From NCBI GenBank assembly GCA_902622595.1, contig CACNQM010000005.1, positions 62,001 to 126,000 on the forward strand: a stretch of DNA of 64,000 nucleotides. The letters are read 5' to 3'. Made by a program: the position numbers and the translations under genes. The notes beneath the pieces are model-generated. The model saw nothing but the letters and a program-made list of their open reading frames with translations. It was not told the DNA's origin and made no database searches. The DNA comes from an uncultured Bacteroidota bacterium. GTDB taxonomy: Bacteria; Bacteroidota; Bacteroidia; Flavobacteriales; Flavobacteriaceae. Positions 45,268 through 54,225 of this stretch are shown here, piece after piece; positions within the stretch are counted from its first letter, which is position 1; the number at the start of each line of letters is the position of its first letter.

Positions 45268-45885
45268 ATGAAACATTTATCTAAAAAAGACTTTGACGAT
45301 TTACAAAAATTTTACAGAATTAATCTCATAAATTCATGTACGGGTTATAAATCTGCTAATCTTATCGGGAGTATTTCAAAAGAAGGAGTTGAAAATGTTG
45401 CTGTTTTTAGTTCAATTACTCACCTTGGTAGTAATCCTGCAATGCTTGGTTATATTTTAAGGCCAACTACTGTTCCAAGAAATACATTTAAGAATATTAA
45501 GGAAACTAGATTATTTACTGTTAACCATATCGTCAAAGATATAATTAATGATGCTCATCATACAAGTGCTAAATATCCAGAGGAAATTTCTGAGTTTGAT
45601 AAAACCAATCTTGAGCAGGAATATAAAAAAGGATGTAAAGCTCCATTTGTAAAAGGCTCACCTGTTCAGTTAGTCTGTAAATATCTTAATGAATATAATA
45701 TCGAAGAAAATGGGACAATACTTGTTGTTGCATCTATTGAAGAACTTTATTTCGATGAGAAATTAATAAGTGACTCAGGATTTCTTCAATTAGATAAAGG
45801 AAATGTAGTAACTGTTAATGGTTGTGATGGATATGCATTACCAAGTTTTTTAAATAGATTTGAATATCAAAGACCAAAAAAATAA
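45268..45885 (+). CDS. flavin reductase family protein
   Basis: 205-residue split-barrel FMN-binding protein. The phosphate- and FMN-binding features include SCTGYKSANLIGSIS (about 18-32), VAVFSSITHLGSNPAMLGY (about 38-56) and RNTFKNIKETRLFTVN (about 65-80). It may reduce flavins or only bind FMN. It is followed without a gap by the O-methyltransferase gene. Confidence 0.86.
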   Translation: MKHLSKKDFDDLQKFYRINLINSCTGYKSANLIGSISKEGVENVAVFSSITHLGSNPAMLGYILRPTTVPRNTFKNIKETRLFTVNHIVKDIINDAHHTSAKYPEEISEFDKTNLEQEYKKGCKAPFVKGSPVQLVCKYLNEYNIEENGTILVVASIEELYFDEKLISDSGFLQLDKGNVVTVNGCDGYALPSFLNRFEYQRPKK

Positions 45886-46524
45886 ATGGATTTTATATCT
45901 GAAAAAATAGCAGAATATCTTTCACAAAACTCTGAAAAAGAACCAGAAATTTTATCAAAACTTAACCGAGAAACTCATCAGAAAGTTCTTCAACCAAGAA
46001 TGTTGAGTGGGCATATTCAAGGGAGGTTTTTAAGTTTGATATCTAAAATTAAATCACCACTCTATATACTTGAAATTGGAACATACACAGGATATGGAAC
46101 TTTATGTCTTACAGAAGGTCTAGCTGCTGGAGGGAAAATTTTCACAATTGATAGAAATGAAGAGCTATTAAAAATTCAAAATAAATACTTTGAAGAAAGT
46201 GGAAATAGAGATAGAATAGTTCAACTTACAGGAAATGCAATTGATATTTTGGATAATTTAAACCAAACTTTCGATCTTATCTTTATTGATGCTGATAAAG
46301 AAAATTATATAAAATATTTTCAGTTAGTTTCCGAGAAATTAAACCCAAATGGTTTAATAATAAGTGATAATGTTTTATGGTCTGGAAAAGTAGTTGAGGG
46401 AGAGAACGATGATGAAGAAACAAATACTATAAAAAAGTTTAATAGAATTTTAAACGATGATAAAAAGTTTGAGACAGTTATCCTTCCTCTCAGAGACGGT
46501 ATCTCAATTTCTAGATTAGTTTAA
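45886..46524 (+). CDS. SAM-dependent O-methyltransferase
   Basis: 212-residue class I methyltransferase of the catechol/caffeoyl-CoA O-methyltransferase family. SAM motif I is LEIGTYTGYGTL near 64-75, acidic IDRNEE near 90-95, and IFIDADKENY near 127-136 carries the metal-binding Asp. DNVLWSGKV near 161-169 is typical. The acceptor is unknown. Its 3' end overlaps tatA by 9 bases. Confidence 0.9.
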   Translation: MDFISEKIAEYLSQNSEKEPEILSKLNRETHQKVLQPRMLSGHIQGRFLSLISKIKSPLYILEIGTYTGYGTLCLTEGLAAGGKIFTIDRNEELLKIQNKYFEESGNRDRIVQLTGNAIDILDNLNQTFDLIFIDADKENYIKYFQLVSEKLNPNGLIISDNVLWSGKVVEGENDDEETNTIKKFNRILNDDKKFETVILPLRDGISISRLV

Positions 46525-46809
46525 GTCTCTTTTTATAGAGTCTTTTAGATCATCAAAATCTTTTTTTATATCACTAACACTATCTTTTAGATCTTTGGTC
46601 ATTGACTCTGTTGGATTTTTTACATCTGTGTTTTTTGAGATTTCTGTTTTTATCTCATTAGTTGCACGTCTGATTTGTGTCATTCCTTTAGCAAGACCCT
46701 TTGCAATTGATGGAATTTTATCTGCTCCAAATACTAACAGGACTATAAAAAAAACAAAAACTAGCTCTGCACCACTAATAAATAAAATCATAACATCAAA
46801 ACTAATCAT
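46516..46809 (-). CDS. tatA: twin-arginine translocase subunit TatA/TatE family
   Basis: 97-residue protein with a short N-terminal membrane helix (about 13-29), the FGADKIPSIAKGLAKG hinge and amphipathic helix (about 28-43) and a charged C-terminal tail. The phenylalanine-glycine hinge is intact. It forms the pore of the Tat system that exports folded proteins. tatC is not in this window. Confidence 0.9.
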   Translation of the reverse strand: MISFDVMILFISGAELVFVFFIVLLVFGADKIPSIAKGLAKGMTQIRRATNEIKTEISKNTDVKNPTESMTKDLKDSVSDIKKDFDDLKDSIKRDLN

Positions 46810-47582
46810 AAATTCAACCTCTTAAAATTTTTTTTAAAATAATCTATTACCAAGGTGTAGTTTCCCATTTTAAAATTCTCTTCAACTGGAAAATTTTGAT
46901 ATGTAGATGTTACAAAGTCATGAATAACACTTTCCTCCATTTCAAATTCATCTATGAAAAATCTGAGACCATAAAATTTAATAATCTGATCTATTATATT
47001 AAAATCATTTCTGAATTCAATTTCTTTTCTCCTTTGTTTGTAGTAACCTGAGATCCAATTATACATCCTTTCAACATCTAAACCTCCAACTAACGGTGCT
47101 AATAAAACTTCCTTGGCTAATTGTGAATTTGAAGGAATGTCCTCTTTTCGAATCCCAGTAAATCCTGGAATACCTATGTCATCAAAGTTTAAGTCTTTTA
47201 TAACACCTGAATTTTGAAGGTCATTTAATAGATTTCCAGATAAACCACTTGAGTTCACAATTACCTCGTCTAATTCATTTACAAACTCCTCTAAATAAAT
47301 TGTTAATGATACTGAATCAAAAATATCTTGATTTATAATTATTTTTTTTCTTTTAAATTGAATTCCTGAGAATACAATCTCATCATTTATATTTACAAGG
47401 ATTTTAAATTTTCCATCAAAGTCAGTAATTGTAGCTTCGTTAGATGTAATGTTTAAAACATGTATCCCCTCAATCGAATATGAATTGTCATTATAAACAG
47501 ATCCATCAATTATCTTTTGATTTTCAGTCTGTGAAAAGGAATTAAATGATAGTAAGAGAAAAATAAAAATAAATTTTCTCAT
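46806..47582 (-). CDS. secreted carboxypeptidase-regulatory-like protein (paralogue B)
   Basis: 258-residue exported protein with a signal peptide (about 1-18, ending FNSFSQ). Residues 25-105 form a beta-sandwich like the CarboxypepD_reg domain at the N-terminus of SusC-type receptors, ending with NELDEVIVN. The remaining ~150 residues are helical and do not form a TonB barrel. It overlaps its upstream neighbour and tatA by 4 bases each. I do not know its function. Confidence 0.78.
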   Translation of the reverse strand: MRKFIFIFLLLSFNSFSQTENQKIIDGSVYNDNSYSIEGIHVLNITSNEATITDFDGKFKILVNINDEIVFSGIQFKRKKIIINQDIFDSVSLTIYLEEFVNELDEVIVNSSGLSGNLLNDLQNSGVIKDLNFDDIGIPGFTGIRKEDIPSNSQLAKEVLLAPLVGGLDVERMYNWISGYYKQRRKEIEFRNDFNIIDQIIKFYGLRFFIDEFEMEESVIHDFVTSTYQNFPVEENFKMGNYTLVIDYFKKNFKRLNL

Positions 47583-48304
47583 TCAACTCTTAGTTCTTTA
47601 TATGTATCTGATTTATTAAGTAAATAATCTATTAAAATAAATTGATTCTTTTCAATTATTAATTCTTTGATTTCTTGATCTAAATCTAGTTGTGATAAAA
47701 AATCATTTACCTCAAAAGTTTCAAGCTTGAGAATTTCTGTAAAAAAATTTTCCTCTAAAATAAGAGGAAGAGCTTCACTTGGGAGAATGCTTAGTTTTTC
47801 TTCTTCAGATTTTGAGTCAACTAAAGTTGATAATAGTTTAAAAATATTCACAAAGTTTAGACCATCTACAAATTGTCTATTATCAGTAAGTATATTTTCA
47901 ATTTTAGTAGATTTATCAGCCAAATAATCAAATCCTTTAAATTGTTCTTTCTTTAAATCAAGGAACTTATCTGTATCATCTGGAGTAATTACAACTTCAT
48001 CTAATTCTCTAACTCTTTGATTTATTTGAACAATTATTCTTTTGTTCTTTAATATTTCAGCATTTACTTTAACGGTTCTTATAATGTATTGAACTGATGA
48101 GAAGATTATTTCGTCACCTTCTTTTGCAAAAATCTCAAATTCTCCTTGATCATTAGTTATAGTTGATATTTGGGAGGTATTATTTATAACATTAGCAGCC
48201 GGGACATCAATATTTCTATATATAACTTTACCTTGAATTAGTTCTCTTTCTTGAGAAAAACTAAATTGGATTAGAGTTAGTAAAAAAAATATTTTTTTAA
48301 ACAT
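47579..48304 (-). CDS. secreted carboxypeptidase-regulatory-like protein (paralogue A)
   Basis: 241-residue exported protein with a signal peptide (about 1-18, ending FSFSQ), a CarboxypepD_reg-like beta-sandwich (about 22-105, ending RELDEVVIT) and a helical C-terminal domain. Its layout matches the next gene closely, including an FFTE/FFID segment and a final IDYLL/IDYFK helix, so the two look like ancient tandem duplicates. The function is unknown. Confidence 0.78.
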   Translation of the reverse strand: MFKKIFFLLTLIQFSFSQERELIQGKVIYRNIDVPAANVINNTSQISTITNDQGEFEIFAKEGDEIIFSSVQYIIRTVKVNAEILKNKRIIVQINQRVRELDEVVITPDDTDKFLDLKKEQFKGFDYLADKSTKIENILTDNRQFVDGLNFVNIFKLLSTLVDSKSEEEKLSILPSEALPLILEENFFTEILKLETFEVNDFLSQLDLDQEIKELIIEKNQFILIDYLLNKSDTYKELRVE

Positions 48305-48369
48305 TAACTTTTGATTGATCTAAATTTACAAATAAATCAATGATAAGTTTAATATATAACTACTTATAA

Positions 48370-49125
48370 TTATCTAACAAAAACTGGCTCCAGCGGATTA
48401 CGAGTTTCATTTTGACTAAACATATAGCCGGAAGAATTGAAGCTCTCAATGTCAGATAAACTTTTTATTTCATTATCAATTAGAAATCGAGTCATTAATC
48501 CTCTTGCCTTCTTAGCATAAAATGATATAATCTTAAGTTTTCCGTTTTTGAAATCCTTGAATTGTGGATTAACAATAGTATTTGAAATTAATGATCGATC
48601 AATTACAGAGAAGTATTCATTGCTAGCAAGATTAACAATAATATCATTTTCATTTACTTCATTTACCAGAGACTTTGTAACATTCTCTTTCCAGAAATCG
48701 TACAAGTTTTTTGAACCATTAATTGAAATTTTGGTTCCCATTTCAAGCCTATACGCTTTAATCTTGTCAAATGGTTTTAAAATTCCATAAAGACCAGACA
48801 AAATTCTTAATGAATTTTGAAGTTTTTCATGATTTGATGTATTTATAGTATTGGCATCTATACCATCATAAACATCACCGTTAAAAGCAAATATAGCTTC
48901 CTTATCTTTTGAATCAATCTTTTGAAATTCTTGATTTCGTGACCAATTAAGTTCACTTAATTTTGGCGAAATATTCATAAGGCTTGATAGGTCAGGAGCA
49001 GATAGATTCTTAATTGTATTATTTATCTTAAGAGCCTGATCAGCAAATATAGGTTTGGAGCTAATACTTGTTTCAACATTATTTTCAAAGTCTAGAGACT
49101 TTGCAGGAGAAATAAGAATTTTCAT
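48370..49125 (-). CDS. yaaA: YaaA-family peroxide stress protein
   Basis: 251-residue cytoplasmic protein of the YaaA/DUF328 family, which in E. coli limits free iron and DNA damage during peroxide stress. The N-terminal ILISPAKSLDF (3-13) is the family signature, with FNGDVYDGID (about 81-90) and FYAKKARGLM (about 206-215) further on. The length is normal. It has its own promoter, which lies over the end of rluD. Confidence 0.93.
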   Translation of the reverse strand: MKILISPAKSLDFENNVETSISSKPIFADQALKINNTIKNLSAPDLSSLMNISPKLSELNWSRNQEFQKIDSKDKEAIFAFNGDVYDGIDANTINTSNHEKLQNSLRILSGLYGILKPFDKIKAYRLEMGTKISINGSKNLYDFWKENVTKSLVNEVNENDIIVNLASNEYFSVIDRSLISNTIVNPQFKDFKNGKLKIISFYAKKARGLMTRFLIDNEIKSLSDIESFNSSGYMFSQNETRNPLEPVFVR

Positions 49126-49134
49126 TTTTTATTT

Positions 49135-49142
49135 CAAATTTA
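49135..49142 (-). promoter_or_regulatory. promoter -7 box of yaaA
   Basis: The minus strand reads TAAATTTG, a perfect consensus, ending 9 bases before the yaaA ATG. It overlaps the last codon of rluD. Confidence 0.55.
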
Positions 49143-50171
49143 TAAATTTTTATGTTTAGAATAAAGCCTCCACTTATTTATAACAGAATTCATATCATCA
49201 GGAATTTGAGAATCAAATGAAATTTTTTGGTTTGATTTGGGATGAATAAAACTTAAAGTTTTTGCATGTAAAGCCTGTCTCGGTAATAATTTAAAACAAT
49301 TATCTACAAACTGCTTATATTTTGTATAAACAGTTCCTTTTAATATTTTGTCTCCCCCATATCTATCATCATTAAACAATGTATGCCCAATATGTTTCAT
49401 ATGAACTCTAATTTGATGCGTCCTCCCTGTTTCTAACTTACAACTTATTAAAGTAACATATCCAAACCTTTCAATTACTTTATAATTTGTTATAGCCTCT
49501 TTACCTCCATCAATATTATCATAAACAATCATCTGAAGTCGATTTTTTGGATTTCTGCCAATAGGAAAATTAATTTGTCCTTCATCATCTTTTACATCCC
49601 CCCAGACCAATGCATAATATTCTCTTTCCACAGTTTTTTTAAAAAATTGTTTAGCTAATAATGTCATTGATATTTCAGTTTTTGCAATAACTAGAAGGCC
49701 AGTTGTGTCTTTGTCTATCCTATGAACCAATCCTGGTCTATTTGTAGAATTATTTGGTAGATTTTCAAAATGGTACAATAATGCATTTATAAGTGTACCA
49801 GAATAATTACCGTGACCAGGATGAACAACCATTCCACTTTTTTTATTTACTATGATTATATAATCATCTTCATACACTACATCTAGTTCAATTTTCTCAG
49901 GAGTAAGAAGGTTCTCATAGGGTGGATGTGTAAAAAGAATTTTTATTTCATCATTCTTTTTTACCTTGTAACTAGATTTAACAATTTTGTCATTAACCCT
50001 TATAGATCCTTCTTTTGCAGCCTTTTGTATTTTATTTCGTGTAGCATTTTCGATTCTACTCATTAAAAACTTATCAATCCTAAGTGGCTCTTGTCCAGAA
50101 TCAATTTTAAATGCAAAATGTTCATGGAGTTCTTGGTCAAAGTCTTCCTCTTTTAGGTTATTTTTTTCCAT
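49140..50171 (-). CDS. rluD: 23S rRNA pseudouridine synthase RluD
   Basis: Pseudouridine synthase of the RluA/RluD family, modifying helix 69 of 23S rRNA in the known RluD. An N-terminal S4 RNA-binding domain (about 20-80, RIDKFLMSRI) precedes the catalytic domain with HRIDKDTTGLLV containing the catalytic Asp. I start at ATG 50171 (MEKNNLKEE); TTG at 50177 is an alternative. It overlaps the PASTA gene by 14 bases. Confidence 0.93.
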   Translation of the reverse strand: MEKNNLKEEDFDQELHEHFAFKIDSGQEPLRIDKFLMSRIENATRNKIQKAAKEGSIRVNDKIVKSSYKVKKNDEIKILFTHPPYENLLTPEKIELDVVYEDDYIIIVNKKSGMVVHPGHGNYSGTLINALLYHFENLPNNSTNRPGLVHRIDKDTTGLLVIAKTEISMTLLAKQFFKKTVEREYYALVWGDVKDDEGQINFPIGRNPKNRLQMIVYDNIDGGKEAITNYKVIERFGYVTLISCKLETGRTHQIRVHMKHIGHTLFNDDRYGGDKILKGTVYTKYKQFVDNCFKLLPRQALHAKTLSFIHPKSNQKISFDSQIPDDMNSVINKWRLYSKHKNL

Positions 50172-50709
50172 TACCAAGGATTAAATCAACTTCAGAATTC
50201 ATAGGAATTTTTTGACCAGGTAATATTTTCTCTCCATCAAATAGAACATCTAAAACCATATCTTTTCCAATATTATCAACATAAGTATAATCTTTAACTT
50301 TGAATCCAAGTGCTATTAAAATTGATTCTGCATTTCTTTTTGTTATCTGGATTACATTAGGAAGTGAAACTTTTTGAAAATCTTTAGGATTTACATTTAA
50401 ATAAATTTTTCTATTTTTTTTTACTAACTCTAATTCTTTTGGTATTTGAGATATTACAGAATAGTTTGGTATGTCAACAAAAAATTTAGAAGAGTCTAAC
50501 ACTTCATATCTAAGTTTATTATCATCTAAAATACTTATGGCCTCCTCGAGATTCTTTCCTGCTAGATTTGGAACCTCTATATATCTGTCATGCTTTGTGT
50601 AAATTTTTAGTGAATTATATACCAAAAAGAATATAATAAAAACTATAATTAGCATTAAAAATATTTGCTTAGTTAAAGAATTACTTTTAAAGTGATCCAA
50701 AATTTTCAT
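50158..50709 (-). CDS. membrane-anchored PASTA-domain protein
   Basis: 183-residue bitopic protein. A membrane helix at about 15-34 is followed by two PASTA domains in the periplasm (about 43-112 and 113-180). PASTA domains bind muropeptides or the stem peptide of peptidoglycan; here they are not attached to a kinase or a penicillin-binding protein. The neighbours rluD and, divergently, ddl are an arrangement I associate with flavobacteria. It may be a cell-wall sensing or scaffold protein. Confidence 0.86.
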   Translation of the reverse strand: MKILDHFKSNSLTKQIFLMLIIVFIIFFLVYNSLKIYTKHDRYIEVPNLAGKNLEEAISILDDNKLRYEVLDSSKFFVDIPNYSVISQIPKELELVKKNRKIYLNVNPKDFQKVSLPNVIQITKRNAESILIALGFKVKDYTYVDNIGKDMVLDVLFDGEKILPGQKIPMNSEVDLILGNGKK

Positions 50710-50743
50710 TTCGATAATTTAATGTAAATATACTAAGACATAA

Positions 50744-50772
50744 TTGTCTTTTGATATAATGACTTACATTTG
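50744..50772 (+). promoter_or_regulatory. promoter of ddl (-33 TTG, -7 TACATTTG)
   Basis: TTG (50744-50746), 18 bases, then TACATTTG (50765-50772), which ends 8 bases before the ddl ATG. The PASTA gene on the other strand has only the one-mismatch TATATTTA at 50732-50725. Confidence 0.62.
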
Positions 50773-50780
50773 AAAATAAT

Positions 50781-51749
50781 ATGAAAAATATTGCTGTAGT
50801 TTTTGGAGGTTTTTCCTCTGAACATGAAGTTTCTGTTAAAAGTGGAAAATTCATATATGAGAATCTAAAAGATAATCAAAGTCTTAACGTTTATCAAATA
50901 TGTATTTCGAAAGAGTCGAATTATGTTATATATGATAATAACAAGTATGATCTAGATTACATGAATCTCTCATTTAATATTAATGGGAAAAAAATAAATC
51001 TAGATGGAATTTTTAATATTATTCATGGGGAGCCAGGTGAAAATGGAGACTTGGCAAATATTTTAGAAAAAAATAATATACCACAAACAGGTTGCAATAG
51101 TTTTGTTTCAGATTTAACTTTTGATAAGAAAAGATATATAGATTTTGTAAATAAACTTGATATTCCTTCATCTAAACACATATTATTAACAAGTGAAAAT
51201 CAATTTGATTTAGAAAAAATTATGAGTGAGATCAATATCCCATGTATAGTTAAACCAAACAATGGTGGAAGTAGTATTGGAGTTTCAAAAGTTAACCATT
51301 TTCATGATTTAGAGAACAAAATTAAAATTGCATTTAAAGAATGTAATGAGGTACTAATAGAAGATTTTCTTTTCGGAAAAGAAGTCTCAGTTGGTGTTAT
51401 TCAAAAAAAGGATGAAAGAATTATTCTTCCTGTGACTGAGATAATCAGTGAAAACGAACTTTTTGACTATGGCGCAAAGTATCTAGGTCAATCCAAAGAG
51501 ATTACACCTGCAAATATTTCCAATGAAGAAATAAATCTAATACATGAGTATATCAATATAATCTATGATAATATTGAATTCAACGGGTTTACTAGATCAG
51601 AATTTATAATTGTTGATGGAATACCTCATATTCTTGAAACAAATACAATCCCAGGATTTACAAAACAGAGTATTATACCTCAACAGATAGAGGCTCATGG
51701 ATTATGTGTAAGGGATGAAATAAATTATCAAATAGAATCAATTTTATAA
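50781..51749 (+). CDS. ddl: D-alanine-D-alanine ligase
   Basis: ATP-grasp enzyme that makes the D-Ala-D-Ala dipeptide used by MurF. Motifs include GGFSSEHEVS (about 9-18), IHGEPGENGDLA (about 83-94), KPNNGGSSIGV (about 159-169) and ETNTIPGFT near 286-294. The 322 residues are normal. It sits with its own promoter rather than in the dcw cluster. Confidence 0.96.
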   Translation: MKNIAVVFGGFSSEHEVSVKSGKFIYENLKDNQSLNVYQICISKESNYVIYDNNKYDLDYMNLSFNINGKKINLDGIFNIIHGEPGENGDLANILEKNNIPQTGCNSFVSDLTFDKKRYIDFVNKLDIPSSKHILLTSENQFDLEKIMSEINIPCIVKPNNGGSSIGVSKVNHFHDLENKIKIAFKECNEVLIEDFLFGKEVSVGVIQKKDERIILPVTEIISENELFDYGAKYLGQSKEITPANISNEEINLIHEYINIIYDNIEFNGFTRSEFIIVDGIPHILETNTIPGFTKQSIIPQQIEAHGLCVRDEINYQIESIL

Positions 51750-51756
51750 AATAATT

Positions 51757-51764
51757 TAAATTTG
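51757..51764 (+). promoter_or_regulatory. promoter -7 box of coaD
   Basis: TAAATTTG matches the consensus and ends 4 bases before the coaD ATG, so a leaderless transcript is predicted in addition to any read-through from ddl. Confidence 0.55.
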
Positions 51765-51768
51765 AGCA

Positions 51769-52221
51769 ATGAAAAAAGCAGTCTTTCCTGGTTCATTTGA
51801 TCCTATTACCATAGGACACTTAGACATTGTTAAAAGAGGAATAAAGATTTTTGATGAGATTATTATTGCAATTGGTGATAACACGGATAAAAAATATATG
51901 TTCTCAAAAGAAAAAAGAGTAGAGTTTGTTGAGAGGACTTTTAGTGCTTATGATAAGATCAAGGTAGAGTCATATAAGGGGCTAACAGTTGATTTTTGTA
52001 AAAAAAATAATATTGAATTTATGATAAGAGGCCTAAGGAATCCTGCAGATTTTGAATTTGAGAAAAGTATTGCTCTAACAAATAGGGAAATAACAGGGAT
52101 TGAAACTATATTTTTTCTAACATCACCTGAAAACTCATTCATTAGCAGTAGCATTGTGCGTGAACTTATTAGAAACAGGGGTGACTATAAATTATTTATT
52201 CCCAAGGGCATCATTCTTTAA
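51769..52221 (+). CDS. coaD: phosphopantetheine adenylyltransferase CoaD
   Basis: Hexameric nucleotidyltransferase for the penultimate step of CoA synthesis. PGSFDPITIGH (7-17) holds the HIGH-like TIGH motif; RGLRN near 87-91 and the ISSSIVRE motif near 125-132 complete the site. It is 150 residues. Its 3' end overlaps the convergent NUDIX gene by 30 bases, the largest convergent overlap in the window. Confidence 0.96.
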   Translation: MKKAVFPGSFDPITIGHLDIVKRGIKIFDEIIIAIGDNTDKKYMFSKEKRVEFVERTFSAYDKIKVESYKGLTVDFCKKNNIEFMIRGLRNPADFEFEKSIALTNREITGIETIFFLTSPENSFISSSIVRELIRNRGDYKLFIPKGIIL

Positions 52222-52812
52222 AACCTCAAGAACAATTATTCTAATGTTTTCAAAAGCATCATTTAAAATATCTTGAATATTTTTATTAGATACCCATTTT
52301 GTCTTTTCAATACCTTCCTCAGTTTGAGGGTTAGTTTTACCCATATATGTTGTTGACATTTTAAACCAATATGTTTTCTTGAGTCTAAATCTTTTACCTT
52401 TTTTGAATATGTGATATGTTTCAGATATTTTTTTCTCGACTATTATGTCTGCTACACCAGTTTCTTCTGTCACTTCTCTTTTAGCGGCATCAATTATAAG
52501 TTCTTTTTTTTCAACCCCACCCTTTGGAAGATCCCATTTATTGTTTCTAAAAATAAATAGAAGTTTATTATCAGTTCGCTTTACTAATCCACCAGCAGCT
52601 TCAACAATGGGAAATTTTTTTTTAAATCCTTTCCATAGTTTATCCATGTCTTTATGATATAGAAATACTCTACTGTTTTTTGATGATTTTAATGCCTTGA
52701 TGATTTGAGTTACACTTGAATATTTTATAAAAAGTAACGGTTCTGTATCAGAGATATAACGAATTTTGTCTGTAAGTATCAATGGCTTTTGGTTGAAAAA
52801 AACTTTATACAT
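52192..52812 (-). CDS. NUDIX hydrolase
   Basis: 206-residue protein with a ~70-residue N-terminal extension followed by a NUDIX domain. The NUDIX box GGVEKKELIIDAAKREVTEE begins at about residue 98 and includes the metal-binding REVTEE. The substrate is unknown. The N-terminal region may be an additional domain. The start codon lies within the promoter box of the divergent pyrE gene, 8 bases away. Confidence 0.87.
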   Translation of the reverse strand: MYKVFFNQKPLILTDKIRYISDTEPLLFIKYSSVTQIIKALKSSKNSRVFLYHKDMDKLWKGFKKKFPIVEAAGGLVKRTDNKLLFIFRNNKWDLPKGGVEKKELIIDAAKREVTEETGVADIIVEKKISETYHIFKKGKRFRLKKTYWFKMSTTYMGKTNPQTEEGIEKTKWVSNKNIQDILNDAFENIRIIVLEVLKNDALGNK

Positions 52813-52815
52813 TTG
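52808..52815 (+). promoter_or_regulatory. promoter -7 box of pyrE
   Basis: TACATTTG is a perfect consensus ending 5 bases before the pyrE ATG. It contains, on the other strand, the ATG start codon of the NUDIX gene (52812-52810). Confidence 0.55.
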
Positions 52816-52820
52816 TAGTA

Positions 52821-53459
52821 ATGGTATTAGACAAAAAAGTTGCTAAGCAAACAGTTGATTTTCTTACACAAATTAATGCAATTAAATTAAATACCAAAAA
52901 TCCTTTCACATGGACAAGTGGTATAAAATCACCAATTTATTGTGATAATAGATTAGTGCTTTCATATCCAAAAATAAGAGAATTTATTGCTAATAGCATG
53001 AGCCAAATTATTAAAAATAAATATGGAAATGATGTTTCTATAGTTGGGGTGGCAACTGGGGCAATCGCTATAGGAATAATGATTGCTGAAAGGCTTAACC
53101 TTCCATATGCATATGTGAGACCTGAACCAAAGGGTCATGGTTTAAAAAATCAAATCGAGGGAAACATAAATAAAAACTCAAATGTTTTAGTCATAGAAGA
53201 TTTAATTAGTACTGGGAAAAGTAGTCTTAATGCAATAAATGCTCTGAAATCTAATGGTTATAATGTTGTTGGCATGTTATCAATTTTCTCATATAACTTT
53301 GAATTTGCAAACAAAAAATTTGTTAGTGAAAAAATCATTATTAATTCTCTTGCAGACTACAACACATTGGTTGAAATTATCCAATCCAGTGGAGATCTTA
53401 GTGATGAGGAAATTTCTAGATTAAAAAAATGGAGAGAAGATCCTAAATCTTGGAGTTAA
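52821..53459 (+). CDS. pyrE: orotate phosphoribosyltransferase
   Basis: Joins orotate to PRPP in pyrimidine synthesis. The type I PRTase PRPP loop is VLVIEDLISTGKSS (about 129-142), with RPEPKGHG (about 95-102) as the flexible loop. At 212 residues it is full length. The stop shares TTAA with the convergent birA stop. Its predicted promoter leaves essentially no leader. Confidence 0.95.
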   Translation: MVLDKKVAKQTVDFLTQINAIKLNTKNPFTWTSGIKSPIYCDNRLVLSYPKIREFIANSMSQIIKNKYGNDVSIVGVATGAIAIGIMIAERLNLPYAYVRPEPKGHGLKNQIEGNINKNSNVLVIEDLISTGKSSLNAINALKSNGYNVVGMLSIFSYNFEFANKKFVSEKIIINSLADYNTLVEIIQSSGDLSDEEISRLKKWREDPKSWS

Positions 53460-54187
53460 TCATATAGTATTTTTATTTTTCTTGGATCAAATTCTTGAAT
53501 TCCTTTAGAGTCCAGTTCTAGTTTAACAATTCCATTCTTTGAAATATTAATTATTTTTCCATATTGTCTTCTTCCATCAATAATTAACTTACATCCATCC
53601 TTGCCAAATATGTTTTTATTATACTTTCTATTTATGAAGTCTAGCTCATCTATTCTTGAGAAGTAAAATTTATAGTTTTCAATTAATTCATTTAATACTT
53701 CTTGAATTAGAAAATTACTTTTGGTAATTTTTTTTAATGATGTTGCATTTGGTAATTTTTTAAAAAAAACTTGGTTAACATTAATTCCTACTCCTATTAT
53801 AGAATAATTTACCTGATTAAGACTTAATGAATTCTCAACTAATATTCCAGAAATTTTCTTATTAACTGACATAATGTCGTTTGGCCATTTTATAAAACAT
53901 TTCTCCTTGTTAAATTTTCTTATTGTTTTAAGTACTGCAAGGCTTACAACTTGATTAATGCAAAATATTTGATTAACATTTACATCTAAAGGCCTATACA
54001 ATATAGAGCAAAGAAGATTTTTACCGTAACTCGAATACCATTTATTAGTATTTTGACCCCTACCTCCATATTGATATTTAGCTACAACAATATCTCCACT
54101 TTCTATTTTTTTTGATTTAATTAACATCTTAACTCTGTCATTTGTTGACCTAGTGGCATTAACTTTGATTATCTTTGATGCAGACAT
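53456..54187 (-). CDS. birA: biotin-protein ligase BirA (no DNA-binding domain)
   Basis: Attaches biotin to carboxylases. The catalytic domain is recognised by TRSTND (about 12-17), the GRGQNTNKW biotin/ATP loop (about 43-51), KWPNDI (about 99-104) and GILVE (about 113-117). At 243 residues it lacks the N-terminal helix-turn-helix of repressor-type BirA, so it should be an enzyme only. Confidence 0.93.
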   Translation of the reverse strand: MSASKIIKVNATRSTNDRVKMLIKSKKIESGDIVVAKYQYGGRGQNTNKWYSSYGKNLLCSILYRPLDVNVNQIFCINQVVSLAVLKTIRKFNKEKCFIKWPNDIMSVNKKISGILVENSLSLNQVNYSIIGVGINVNQVFFKKLPNATSLKKITKSNFLIQEVLNELIENYKFYFSRIDELDFINRKYNKNIFGKDGCKLIIDGRRQYGKIINISKNGIVKLELDSKGIQEFDPRKIKILYD

Positions 54188-54201
54188 GTCGTTAAATGTA
54201 A

Positions 54202-54209
54202 TAAATTTG
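54202..54209 (+). promoter_or_regulatory. promoter -7 box of rsfS-ftsH unit
   Basis: TAAATTTG matches the consensus and ends 16 bases before the rsfS ATG. A run of eleven A bases follows (54210-54220). birA on the other strand has only the one-mismatch TACATTTA. Confidence 0.57.
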
Positions 54210-54225
54210 AAAAAAAAAAATATTT

